This document shows positions 1 to 5,879 of a DNA stretch of 5,879 nt, piece after piece; position 1 is the first letter of the stretch; every line of letters begins with the position of its first letter. The notes under the pieces were generated by a model, which ran no database searches, was not told the DNA's origin, and saw only the letters and a list, made by a program, of their open reading frames with translations. The position numbers and the translations under genes are program-made. The DNA comes from Lachnospiraceae bacterium (GTDB taxonomy: Bacteria > Bacillota > Clostridia > Lachnospirales > Lachnospiraceae): contig JAFUKK010000048.1 of assembly GCA_017473665.1 (NCBI GenBank), forward strand, positions 1-5,879, in the 5' to 3' direction.

Positions 1-10
1 CGGAGGTAAC
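1..10 (+). promoter_or_regulatory. Ribosome binding site of the ABC ATPase gene
   Basis: The sequence GGAGG at 2-6 is a near-ideal match to the 16S rRNA anti-Shine-Dalgarno, with nine bases before the ATG at 16. It fixes that ATG as the start. The window opens right at this site, so the promoter and any regulator operator for the operon are not visible. Confidence 0.8.
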
Positions 11-15
11 ATTGG

Positions 16-867
16 ATGAATGCGATAAAGGTAGAGAATTTAACAAAATGTTATGGTGAGGTAAGGGCGGTGAATCATATTTCTTTTACTGTTGAAAAAG
101 GTTCCATGCTTGGTTTTTTGGGAGTGAATGGTGCAGGAAAAACAACAGTAATCAATATGTTGTCCACACTGATTACGCCGGAGGAAGGTGTGGTTGAAAT
201 ATGTGGTCAACCGTTGGGGAGAGCAAACGAAAGTATCCGCAAAAAAATCGGAATTGTATATCAGCAGAATTATTTAGATGAAATTATGACTGTCCGTGAA
301 AATCTGATGTGCAGAGGAATCATACATGGGGCAAGTAAGAAAGAAGCATTAAAGCAATGTGATAGGTTAACGGAAATCTTGAAACTGGAAGATATTTTAG
401 ATAAAAAGTACAAACTCCTTTCAGGGGGACAGAAAAGAAGAAGTGAAATTGCAGCGGCACTGATGCATACACCGGAAATTTTATTTTTAGATGAGCCTAC
501 CACGGGCTTGGACCCGGCTACACGGCAGGATGTATGGGAGACTGTGAAAAGTTTACAGGAAAAGGAAAAGATGACGGTGTTTTTGACTACCCATTATATG
601 GAGGAAGCAGCCGGGGCTGATAACATTATCATCATGGATAAGGGTGATATTATTACTTCCGGAACCCCCTTTGCTTTAAAAGAAAAGTATGCAAAGGACA
701 AATTAAAACTCTTTTATAAAAATGGAGAAATAAAGGAAGTTATGTTAGAAAATACGTTGGAGGCACTTGCTATTGCAGAAAAGGAGAAATCACTTTTACA
801 GGGGTTGGAAGTGATTCAGGGGAATATGGATGATGTTTTTTTGAATGCAGTGGGAAGATCATTATAG
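16..867 (+). CDS. ABC transporter ATP-binding protein (DrrA/CcmA-like exporter ATPase)
   Basis: Cytoplasmic ATPase subunit that would power the ABC-2 permease encoded just downstream. All nucleotide-binding motifs are seen and intact: Walker A GVNGAGKTT (residues 36-44), Q-loop around Q83-Q84, signature LSGGQKRR (135-142), Walker B ILFLDEP with the catalytic Glu (155-161), D-loop GLD (164-166) and switch His in TTHYMEEA (H193). The roughly 70 residues after the ATPase core end in MDDVFLNAVG, which resembles the short C-terminal tail of DrrA-type drug-exporter ATPases (L-x-D-V-F-L-x-x-T-G). The 283-residue length is normal for that group and the gene is complete. It is first of four co-directional genes, 15 bases from the permease. 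The family exports drugs, lipids, peptides or polysaccharides; the sequence does not reveal the substrate, and no specific gene name is justified. Confidence 0.95.
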   Translation: MNAIKVENLTKCYGEVRAVNHISFTVEKGSMLGFLGVNGAGKTTVINMLSTLITPEEGVVEICGQPLGRANESIRKKIGIVYQQNYLDEIMTVRENLMCRGIIHGASKKEALKQCDRLTEILKLEDILDKKYKLLSGGQKRRSEIAAALMHTPEILFLDEPTTGLDPATRQDVWETVKSLQEKEKMTVFLTTHYMEEAAGADNIIIMDKGDIITSGTPFALKEKYAKDKLKLFYKNGEIKEVMLENTLEALAIAEKEKSLLQGLEVIQGNMDDVFLNAVGRSL

Positions 868-882
868 AAGGAGTATGTTGAA

Positions 883-1794
883 ATGTTAAAATTTATAGAA
901 CTTACAAAACGTAATTTGAGAATCTATTTTAGGGATTGGGGAGCGATTTTTTTCTCATTGCTTTCTATGTTTATCGTAATCCTTTTGATGGTGTTCTTTT
1001 TAGGGGATATGAGTATTGAAAATGTTACGGAACTGCTTTCTTATTCTCCGGGAAGAGATGCGGCAATGGATCAAAAGAACGCGGAATTACTTATTTTTGC
1101 CTGGACCTGTGCCGGTATTCTTTCCATTAATGCAGTAACCGTTACCCTGGCGGCATATTCCGGAATGATCAAGGATAGGGTAAGCGGTAGATTGAACGCT
1201 ATATACACTTCTTCTGCCAATCAGTTTACCATTACCGCTTCTTATGTGGCGGCAGCTTGGGTGGCATCGGTATTGGTTTGCATTCTCACGCTGGCTATCG
1301 TAGAGGGTATCGGTGTCTGGAAAGGGATGGAGTGGTTTTCTCTGGCAGAGCATTTAAAATTGATTGCCATGATTATGGTGAATTCCTTTACTTATGCAAC
1401 CTTTATGTATTTATTATCCCATATAGCCAAAAGCGAAGGTGCCTGGAGTGGCATTGGGACGGTGATTGGTACCCTGGTAGGCTTTTTTGGAGGAATCTAT
1501 ATCCCCATTGGAGGACTGGCTGAGGGGGTAGGAAATGTAATGAAGTGTACACCGGTTATTTATGGTTCCTCCATGTTCCGTAAAATCATGACGGACACTG
1601 CTTTAGAGAATACTTTGGCCGGTATACCCCGGGAAGTAATCAATGAATACCGGATTATGATGGGCATTGACTTGAAAATTGGTAGTACGGATGTTTCCGT
1701 CTGGGCAGAGTGGTGGATTTTGTTGGGATGTGGTATACTGTTTTTGGTGTTGGGGGCAGTCCTATTATGGAAAACCAAGAAAACAGACAGATAA
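883..1794 (+). CDS. ABC-2 type transporter permease
   Basis: Membrane subunit of the exporter, expected to dimerise and couple to the ATPase encoded immediately upstream. The 303-residue protein begins with a cytoplasmic amphipathic stretch (FIELTKRNLRIYFRDW, residues 4-19), typical of ABC-2 permeases. About six hydrophobic segments follow, at roughly 21-41, 68-92, 118-141, 158-180, 188-212 and 275-296. The motif MIKDRVSGRL (95-104), between segments 2 and 3, matches the cytoplasmic D-R-x-x-G-x-L element common in this superfamily. The G/P-rich part of segment 5 (GGIYIPIGGL, 203-212) is also typical. There is a longer loop between segments 5 and 6 (about 213-274). The protein ends in a positive tail (KTKKTDR), consistent with a cytoplasmic C-terminus. 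AAGGAG at 868-873 precedes the ATG by nine bases. It has no ATPase domain of its own. The substrate is unknown. Confidence 0.92.
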   Translation: MLKFIELTKRNLRIYFRDWGAIFFSLLSMFIVILLMVFFLGDMSIENVTELLSYSPGRDAAMDQKNAELLIFAWTCAGILSINAVTVTLAAYSGMIKDRVSGRLNAIYTSSANQFTITASYVAAAWVASVLVCILTLAIVEGIGVWKGMEWFSLAEHLKLIAMIMVNSFTYATFMYLLSHIAKSEGAWSGIGTVIGTLVGFFGGIYIPIGGLAEGVGNVMKCTPVIYGSSMFRKIMTDTALENTLAGIPREVINEYRIMMGIDLKIGSTDVSVWAEWWILLGCGILFLVLGAVLLWKTKKTDR

Positions 1795-1795
1795 T

Positions 1796-1806
1796 GGGGG
1801 AAAAAT
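1796..1806 (+). promoter_or_regulatory. G-run ribosome binding site of the LytTR gene
   Basis: The only site ahead of the ATG at 1807 is GGGGG (1796-1800) followed by an A-rich spacer. It pairs less well with the anti-Shine-Dalgarno than the AGGAG-type sites of the other genes here. Translation of the regulator may therefore be weaker, or may depend on ribosomes finishing the permease 12 bases upstream. The functional point is inference. Confidence 0.45.
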
Positions 1807-2244
1807 ATGAAGATAACCATTGAAACTCCAAAGCCCGGGGAAGAGGATGAAATCATTCTTCGCTGTGCGTCAGTGGATGAAAAGATGTTGAAATTAATCC
1901 AGGCTTTAAAGACAGAAAAAGATACTCTTACGGGATATGTGGAGGATAAAATCCAGAAGCTGACCCTGAAGGATATTTATTACTTTGAGTCAGTGGATAA
2001 TAAGGTCTATGCTTATACAGCGAAGCAGGTGTATGAGGTACATAAAAAGCTATATGAGATAGAGGAAGAATATGCAGATACGGATTTTCTTCGTATATCT
2101 AAGGCAGTGGTGGTGAATGTTTCCAAAATCACCTATGTGAGACCTATGTTAAACGGTCGTTTTGAAGGGAAACTGAAGAATAACGAAACTGTGATTATTT
2201 CAAGGCAATATGTTCCCGCCCTGAAAGCACAACTGGATATATAG
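1807..2244 (+). CDS. LytTR-family DNA-binding regulator without a receiver domain
   Basis: Probable cytoplasmic transcription regulator of 145 residues. The C-terminal part (about 40-143) fits the LytTR DNA-binding domain, seen in IYYFESVDNKVYAYT (57-71), the FLRISKAVVVNVSKI element (94-108), and the final NGRFEGKL...IISRQYVPALK region (116-140). These match the family's usual pattern (I-x-Y-I-E, F-x-R-x-H/S-R/K-S/A-x-x-V-N, then L-x-x-G). Ahead of it are only about 40 residues (strand-rich KITIE...EIILRC, then a helix), far too short for a phospho-receiver. It is therefore not a classical AgrA/LytR response regulator. The next gene encodes a DUF3021 membrane protein 11 bases downstream, a pairing seen widely in Bacillota and like LytTR regulatory systems, where the membrane partner controls the regulator. 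The likely targets are its own operon promoter and so the exporter; that is inference. Confidence 0.9.
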   Translation: MKITIETPKPGEEDEIILRCASVDEKMLKLIQALKTEKDTLTGYVEDKIQKLTLKDIYYFESVDNKVYAYTAKQVYEVHKKLYEIEEEYADTDFLRISKAVVVNVSKITYVRPMLNGRFEGKLKNNETVIISRQYVPALKAQLDI

Positions 2245-2255
2245 GAGAGGATGCT

Positions 2256-2675
2256 ATGAAAAAAATAGGTGAATATATTAAATGGTACTTTTATATAACA
2301 ACAAGTATTTTGATGGTAACCGCAGTAGTTTTCAGCCTCTCCGGTACCGAAACACTGCCCGCGCCTACCTTGTGGCAGGTGATGTTGTCAGGGCTGGCCA
2401 CCACGCTGGTAACGGTTACCATAGTGTACATTGACTGCAAAAGCGCTATGGGAGAGGTGTTGAAGTATTTCATACATTACATTGCATTATCCGGCGTTAT
2501 GGTGCCTCTGGGAATTTGGTTTGGCTGGCTTCGTTTCAGCGTGCCGGGAATTGTAATGATGCTGGTAGCTGTGGCAGCAGTATACCTGCTTGCCTTTGGG
2601 GCTTATTATATCATTGATTTGAAAGCTGCAAAGAAGATGAACCAAAGGTTAAAAGAGAAGTATGGGGAAGAATAA
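2256..2675 (+). CDS. DUF3021 family membrane protein, partner of the LytTR regulator
   Basis: Small integral membrane protein of 139 residues with four predicted helices at about 10-29, 38-60, 69-90 and 95-120, ending in a charged cytoplasmic tail (KAAKKMNQRLKEKYGEE). Short positive stretches at the N-terminus and after helix 4 suggest that both ends face the cytoplasm. The size, four-helix layout and position directly behind a LytTR gene fit the DUF3021 family. AGGAGAGG at 2243-2250 overlaps the LytTR stop codon and gives a strong start, so the two proteins are probably made together. By analogy with LytTR regulatory systems such as HdrRM and BrsRM of Streptococcus mutans, it may hold the LytTR protein inactive until a membrane signal arrives. 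That role is inference; no enzymatic motif is seen. Confidence 0.85.
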   Translation: MKKIGEYIKWYFYITTSILMVTAVVFSLSGTETLPAPTLWQVMLSGLATTLVTVTIVYIDCKSAMGEVLKYFIHYIALSGVMVPLGIWFGWLRFSVPGIVMMLVAVAAVYLLAFGAYYIIDLKAAKKMNQRLKEKYGEE

Positions 2676-2676
2676 G

Positions 2677-2728
2677 AGGACGCCGGCTGACGGGAGGATT
2701 TTTGTCAGCAGGCGTCCTTTTTCTATTT
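2677..2728 (+). terminator. Rho-independent terminator, probably shared by convergent operons
   Basis: The arms 2677-2691 and 2704-2718 pair over 15 positions with a single G/A mismatch (2685 against 2710), around a 12-base loop. The arm is GC-rich and is followed by TTTTTCTATTT (2718-2728), the classic layout for ending the + strand operon two bases after the DUF3021 stop. Read on the - strand, the same hairpin follows the GH115 stop codon (2727-2729). It is then followed by a moderately T-rich stretch (TCTTATTCTTC), so it may also end the xylan operon, less efficiently. It fills nearly all of the 51 bases between the two genes. Confidence 0.9.
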
Positions 2729-5606
2729 AGATGCACAGATAGCTATCCAAAGGTGGGGTGTCCTTGGGATATATCAGAATCCGTTCCGGTATCACGCCTG
2801 CATCCATGGCGGATATGGTAAGGGTGTTTACAAATGTATCACAGGTAATGGGTACAGTAACCTTACGGATATGGTCCATGACGCCCTTGCTCCATACGCT
2901 GTCACGCCAGTCTCCGGCCCGGTAGGTTTCCGGAAGGAGGGAGATGACTTCTTTGGGCCCGTCGTTCAGTTGCAGAGCCAATCTGTGGGCACCTTGATAC
3001 AGCACGGGACTGGTAGGAGTCAGCCAAAGTTCAGCTATATATTGACCAGGTGAGTCTACTGCAAAACGATAGCTTATGGAGGGAGCCTCCTCTTCTAAGG
3101 TAAAACTGGCAGTATTGGGCAATACCTTCATACCGAAGCCACTACGTCCATAGCCCTCCAGCTCTACATACTCTGCACCTGACCGGCAGTGTTTTTCATA
3201 ATATGCCGGTGCATCTATGGCAATCAATCCCTTGCGGGGATAAGCGGTCCGGGGCAGTAGTTCCTTTTTCTTGCATGCGGATACCACTATCTGAATCTCC
3301 GGCTTGTATTCCACAATCAGTCTTGACTTGGTGGAACGGATGGTTAGGATTACCTGATCTTCCTCCAAAGACATCCGCTCAGGATGATAGGTCAGTTGTA
3401 ATTCATGGATAAGTGAGAGGCATCCGGAAGTATCGGACAGTTCCAGCCAGGGAGCACTGCCCTGAATTTCATAATCTACTAAATCCACGCCGGTATTAGC
3501 CAGTTCCAGAGTTACTTCCCGGGTCTGCCCATCCAGGAAATCATCCACGATGATTTGTTTGGGACCACCAAAGGCACGGATGGCTGTGGCAGAGGAGTCT
3601 TTGCGGGATACAGACAGTCTGGGTTCCTCGTAAGGTTCCACAATATGACATATAGGATATCTGCATCCGTCCTCATTCCAAGTGCGGAAGCCAATGTGGG
3701 CTTCCAGTTCCATACCATTCCACTTACCCTCACGGAAAGTAGCGAATTCCCTGCCCAGGGCCACATCCTTTTGGAGGCATTCTTTTACGTAAGCCGCATA
3801 GGTATTGGCAATGACCCGCCCTTGGGAGGCATAGTGATGGTTTTTGGCTGTATAGAGCCACATTTTGTATAAATTCATGCTGGCCTGCTCCGGGTAATAG
3901 AACAGGCTGTAATAGGCTTGCGCTGCACGGATATTGCCTGCTTCCTGTATTTGCTGATGTACAGAATCTGCCAGTTGTTCGCAGGATGCTATACGTTGTA
4001 ACAAGCGGTCAGCTTCCAGATAATGACAGGGATGGAAGGTATTTTCATTCACTGCCTCCGGTCGGCGCAGGGCATTGATAGACATATAGTCCGTATAGAT
4101 TTTTTGGATATCCCGGCGTAATTGCTCTGTCAGATTAGGGAAGAGAGCGGTAAGTTTCTGCTCCAAATATTGCTTCCAGCTGTTGGGAGCACTGCTTCCC
4201 CAGGTGTCGTAATCATAGGCCAGGGTCAGGAAATACTCCAGTTCAAATACATTACCCTTTACATCTCCCACATTTACGATCCATGCATCCCGGACACCGT
4301 AATCATAAGCCATGCACATTTGGTCCCAGATTTGGGGGAGAGGCGTACTGGGCATCCATTCGTAGGATACGGGAGCACCGTGATAATCCAGATGGTAGTA
4401 CATGCCAAAGCCACCGCCACGGGAGGTAATCTGTTGATACAGCTCCTTGGAGGGGAGACTGCGTAGGAAACCATAATTGTCTTCACAAAGCATGCAGATG
4501 ACATTTTCAAGACCATCCCAGTCCTTTAATCCGGCACTGGTCTCATCTCCGTAAAAGAAGGGCTCCACTTCTTTATAAATGGCCAGAAGCTGCTGTGCGT
4601 CAGCCTTCTCGTCCCCGCAGCATTCCCGAATTAGTTGTTTTTGGACAGTAATTACATCCTTCAATAAATCAATATTTTCCTTGAGGCCGGAGTTTTCTCC
4701 CAGGATGGTGGAGTCTGCTTCGCCTCGCATACCGATGGTAATGAGATTCTCGTATTTTCCGCTGCGTAGCAGTCCGTCCCGCCAGAAATTGGTGATGCCT
4801 TCCCGATTGGTCAGAAAGCTCCACTTATCTCCGTAGGGGGAATTGGCTCCTCTTACCAGGGAGTATTCGCCACCGGCACGTAAGCAGGGTTCATGATGGG
4901 AAAAGCCGATTACCACACCATACATATCTGCCAGTTCCTCATTGAGACTGCCGGGGCCGTCTAAGGGGAAATTGGAGCACCACATGGCGGGCCACAGATA
5001 GTTGCCCTTCATGCGCAGTAAAAACTCAAAGATGACTTCATAGGCATCTGCATTTACATCTCCGAATTTTTCGCGGGTCCATTGCCCGAAACAGGGCCAT
5101 TCGTCATTGATAAAGAATCCCCGGAACTTCACAGAGGGCTCCTTGGAGACCATGTTCCAGTTCGTGCCCACAGCTACGTCAGCCAAGGGCACAGGTTCGG
5201 CATCGCCCCAGTAGCACAGGGGAGTAACCCCCAGATATTCGGATAGGGAGAACATGCCGTAGATAGTTCCCCGCTTATCACTACCGCAGACAACTATCAT
5301 CTCCTCTATACCCGGAAAGGGATTGAGGATGGTGGTACGCAGATAGCATTCCCATTTGCCTTGAATTCCGGAAATATCCAGCTTCCCGGCAGATACCAGA
5401 GTGTCCACCAAAGGACTCTTGCCGAGGGTGGCAAAAAGAATGGGAGTTTGTGCCGGATGGGGAGTTAGCTCACGGATAATCTGCGGTCTTTGGCCGCATA
5501 CCTTTTCAAAATCCAGAGTCACTTTTTCTGCAACCCGGTATACGCCTTCAAAGGCTTCCGGCTCCACCAGCACAGAGGCAGGGATATTTTCTTTGATAAA
5601 ATACAT
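2727..5606 (-). CDS. GH115 family xylan alpha-1,2-glucuronidase, cytoplasmic
   Basis: Predicted to remove (4-O-methyl)glucuronic acid side chains from glucuronoxylan fragments by an inverting mechanism. The 959-residue protein carries the GH115 landmarks: GSDKRGTIYGMFSLSEYLGV (108-127), YWGDAEP (132-138), RGFFINDEWPCFGQW (162-176), LLRMKGNYLWPAMW (196-209), HHEPCLRAG (237-245), GMRGEADS (292-299), EDNYGFLRSLP (375-385), YHLDYHGAPVSYEW (404-417) and NVGDVKGNVFELEYF (445-459). The inferred layout is an N-terminal alpha/beta domain (to about 150), a TIM-barrel (about 155-465), a helical domain (about 470-625), a beta-sandwich (about 655-780) and a second C-terminal beta-sandwich (about 790-950, the GH115_C type). 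Length fits the family and no frameshift is seen. The N-terminus MYFIKENIPASV is not a signal peptide, so the enzyme should act inside the cell on imported oligosaccharides. It follows a GH10 xylanase by 22 bases and probably shares its transcript. Confidence 0.95.
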   Translation of the reverse strand: MYFIKENIPASVLVEPEAFEGVYRVAEKVTLDFEKVCGQRPQIIRELTPHPAQTPILFATLGKSPLVDTLVSAGKLDISGIQGKWECYLRTTILNPFPGIEEMIVVCGSDKRGTIYGMFSLSEYLGVTPLCYWGDAEPVPLADVAVGTNWNMVSKEPSVKFRGFFINDEWPCFGQWTREKFGDVNADAYEVIFEFLLRMKGNYLWPAMWCSNFPLDGPGSLNEELADMYGVVIGFSHHEPCLRAGGEYSLVRGANSPYGDKWSFLTNREGITNFWRDGLLRSGKYENLITIGMRGEADSTILGENSGLKENIDLLKDVITVQKQLIRECCGDEKADAQQLLAIYKEVEPFFYGDETSAGLKDWDGLENVICMLCEDNYGFLRSLPSKELYQQITSRGGGFGMYYHLDYHGAPVSYEWMPSTPLPQIWDQMCMAYDYGVRDAWIVNVGDVKGNVFELEYFLTLAYDYDTWGSSAPNSWKQYLEQKLTALFPNLTEQLRRDIQKIYTDYMSINALRRPEAVNENTFHPCHYLEADRLLQRIASCEQLADSVHQQIQEAGNIRAAQAYYSLFYYPEQASMNLYKMWLYTAKNHHYASQGRVIANTYAAYVKECLQKDVALGREFATFREGKWNGMELEAHIGFRTWNEDGCRYPICHIVEPYEEPRLSVSRKDSSATAIRAFGGPKQIIVDDFLDGQTREVTLELANTGVDLVDYEIQGSAPWLELSDTSGCLSLIHELQLTYHPERMSLEEDQVILTIRSTKSRLIVEYKPEIQIVVSACKKKELLPRTAYPRKGLIAIDAPAYYEKHCRSGAEYVELEGYGRSGFGMKVLPNTASFTLEEEAPSISYRFAVDSPGQYIAELWLTPTSPVLYQGAHRLALQLNDGPKEVISLLPETYRAGDWRDSVWSKGVMDHIRKVTVPITCDTFVNTLTISAMDAGVIPERILIYPKDTPPLDSYLCI

Positions 5607-5614
5607 AATGGATT

Positions 5615-5620
5615 CTCCTT
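5615..5620 (-). promoter_or_regulatory. Ribosome binding site of the GH115 gene
   Basis: On the - strand the bases read AAGGAG, eight bases before the ATG at 5606-5604. This supports that ATG, rather than an in-frame later Met, as the start. The whole gap to the xylanase stop is 22 bases, with no room for a separate promoter or a catabolite-repression operator. Confidence 0.85.
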
Positions 5621-5628
5621 ATAGGGTT

Positions 5629-5879
5629 TCAATTGGTATTAGATTTTTTCTGTTTTTCCTTTAGCATCTCGTATACTTTATGGAAGGAGTCCTTTACCTC
5701 ATAACTTTCATTAAATAAGCCGCAGTAGGGGCCGTTTTGGCGATAATGATAATCACTGGGGGTAGTATCGGGCGCATCCACCAGGCCCCAAACGGAGATA
5801 CCGGTGATGGGTTTTTCGTCTCCTGAGTTGATGTCCACCAGGCGTTCCATTAGTTCTGCATAATAGGTGGAATGCTTCA
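5629..5879 (-). CDS. GH10 endo-beta-1,4-xylanase, C-terminal fragment (5' end outside window)
   Basis: The reading frame is open from the right edge of the window to a TGA at 5631-5629, giving the last 82 residues of a longer protein. Read inward it begins KHSTYYAELMERLVDI and continues through ITGISVWGLVDAP, NGPYCGLFNESYEVKDSF and HKVYEMLKEK. This follows the end of the GH10 barrel: the helix with Y-x-x-L before strand 8, the strand-8 V-W-G-L/V-x-D element, then L-F-(N/D)-x-x-Y-x-x-K and the last helix. The Met at 5850 is internal and is not the start. GH10 enzymes cut the xylan backbone. The catalytic glutamates and any signal peptide lie beyond the edge, so activity and cellular location cannot be judged. 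The usual second Trp (W-G-x-x-D-x-x-S-W) is absent and replaced by a longer polar loop. It is the gene upstream of GH115 in the same operon. Confidence 0.8.
   Translation of the reverse strand, partial: KHSTYYAELMERLVDINSGDEKPITGISVWGLVDAPDTTPSDYHYRQNGPYCGLFNESYEVKDSFHKVYEMLKEKQKKSNTN

Noticed and set aside
1667..1695. TTGACT followed about 17 bases later by GATGTT, considered as an internal promoter for the LytTR gene.
   Set aside because: The -10 candidate matches the consensus poorly, the site is over 100 bases inside the permease coding region, and close gene spacing already explains expression by co-transcription.
1560..1856. A 98-codon frame on the - strand spanning the end of the permease gene and the start of the LytTR gene.
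   Set aside because: It is antisense to two well-supported genes with good reading-frame and motif evidence, and its translation shows no recognisable domain.
2408..2420. Perfect inverted repeat GGTAACGGTTACC in the DUF3021 gene, resembling GTAACCGTTAC at 1135-1145 in the permease gene; possible operator pair.
   Set aside because: Both lie in coding sequence over the same dipeptide repeat (Val-Thr-Val-Thr), which naturally produces this near-palindrome. Neither is near a promoter or start.
3555..3872. Open frame of 105 codons on the + strand opposite the GH115 gene.
   Set aside because: It lies wholly inside a strongly supported GH115 coding region, shows no family motif and has no convincing ribosome site. 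The same applies to the other + strand frames between 2871 and 5664.
5629..5850. A complete 73-residue small protein starting at the Met at 5850.
   Set aside because: The frame stays open to the window edge with GH10-like residues ahead of that Met (KHSTYYAEL), so this is the tail of a larger xylanase.

Overview
The window looks like chromosomal DNA of a low-to-mid-GC Gram-positive gut or rumen-type Bacillota, most likely Lachnospiraceae. This is an inference from three things: strong AGGAG-type ribosome sites a few bases after the preceding stop, the pairing of a LytTR regulator with a DUF3021 membrane protein beside an ABC exporter, and xylan-degrading enzymes of the GH10 and GH115 families. 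No sequence search was run.

Left half, + strand (1-2728): a tight four-gene operon. An ABC ATPase (16-867) and its ABC-2 type permease (883-1794) together make one exporter. They are followed by a stand-alone LytTR DNA-binding protein (1807-2244) and a four-helix DUF3021 membrane protein (2256-2675). Gaps are 11-15 bases, each holding a ribosome site. The regulator and membrane-protein pair resembles LytTR regulatory systems, in which a membrane protein restrains a LytTR activator. The likely reading is that the pair senses something at the membrane and controls the exporter it is co-transcribed with. The operon promoter lies left of the window. The operon ends at a strong hairpin terminator (2677-2728).

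Right half, - strand (2727-5879): a convergent carbohydrate operon, read right to left. The last 82 codons of a GH10 endo-beta-1,4-xylanase enter from the right edge (5629-5879, 5' part outside the window). After a 22-base gap comes a complete 959-residue GH115 alpha-glucuronidase (2727-5606). The GH115 protein has no signal peptide, so it probably strips (4-O-methyl)glucuronic acid from imported xylo-oligosaccharides in the cytoplasm, next to a xylanase that cuts the backbone. Its promoter is beyond the right edge.

The two halves meet tail to tail at one hairpin that could stop transcription from both sides. Spot counts suggest that the xylan genes are richer in GC than the exporter operon. 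There is no stretch over 300 bases without a gene. I see no RNA genes, CRISPR array, insertion sequence or phage feature. Nothing here clearly forms a wholly new system; the exporter with its LytTR/DUF3021 pair, of unknown signal and substrate, is the least understood part.
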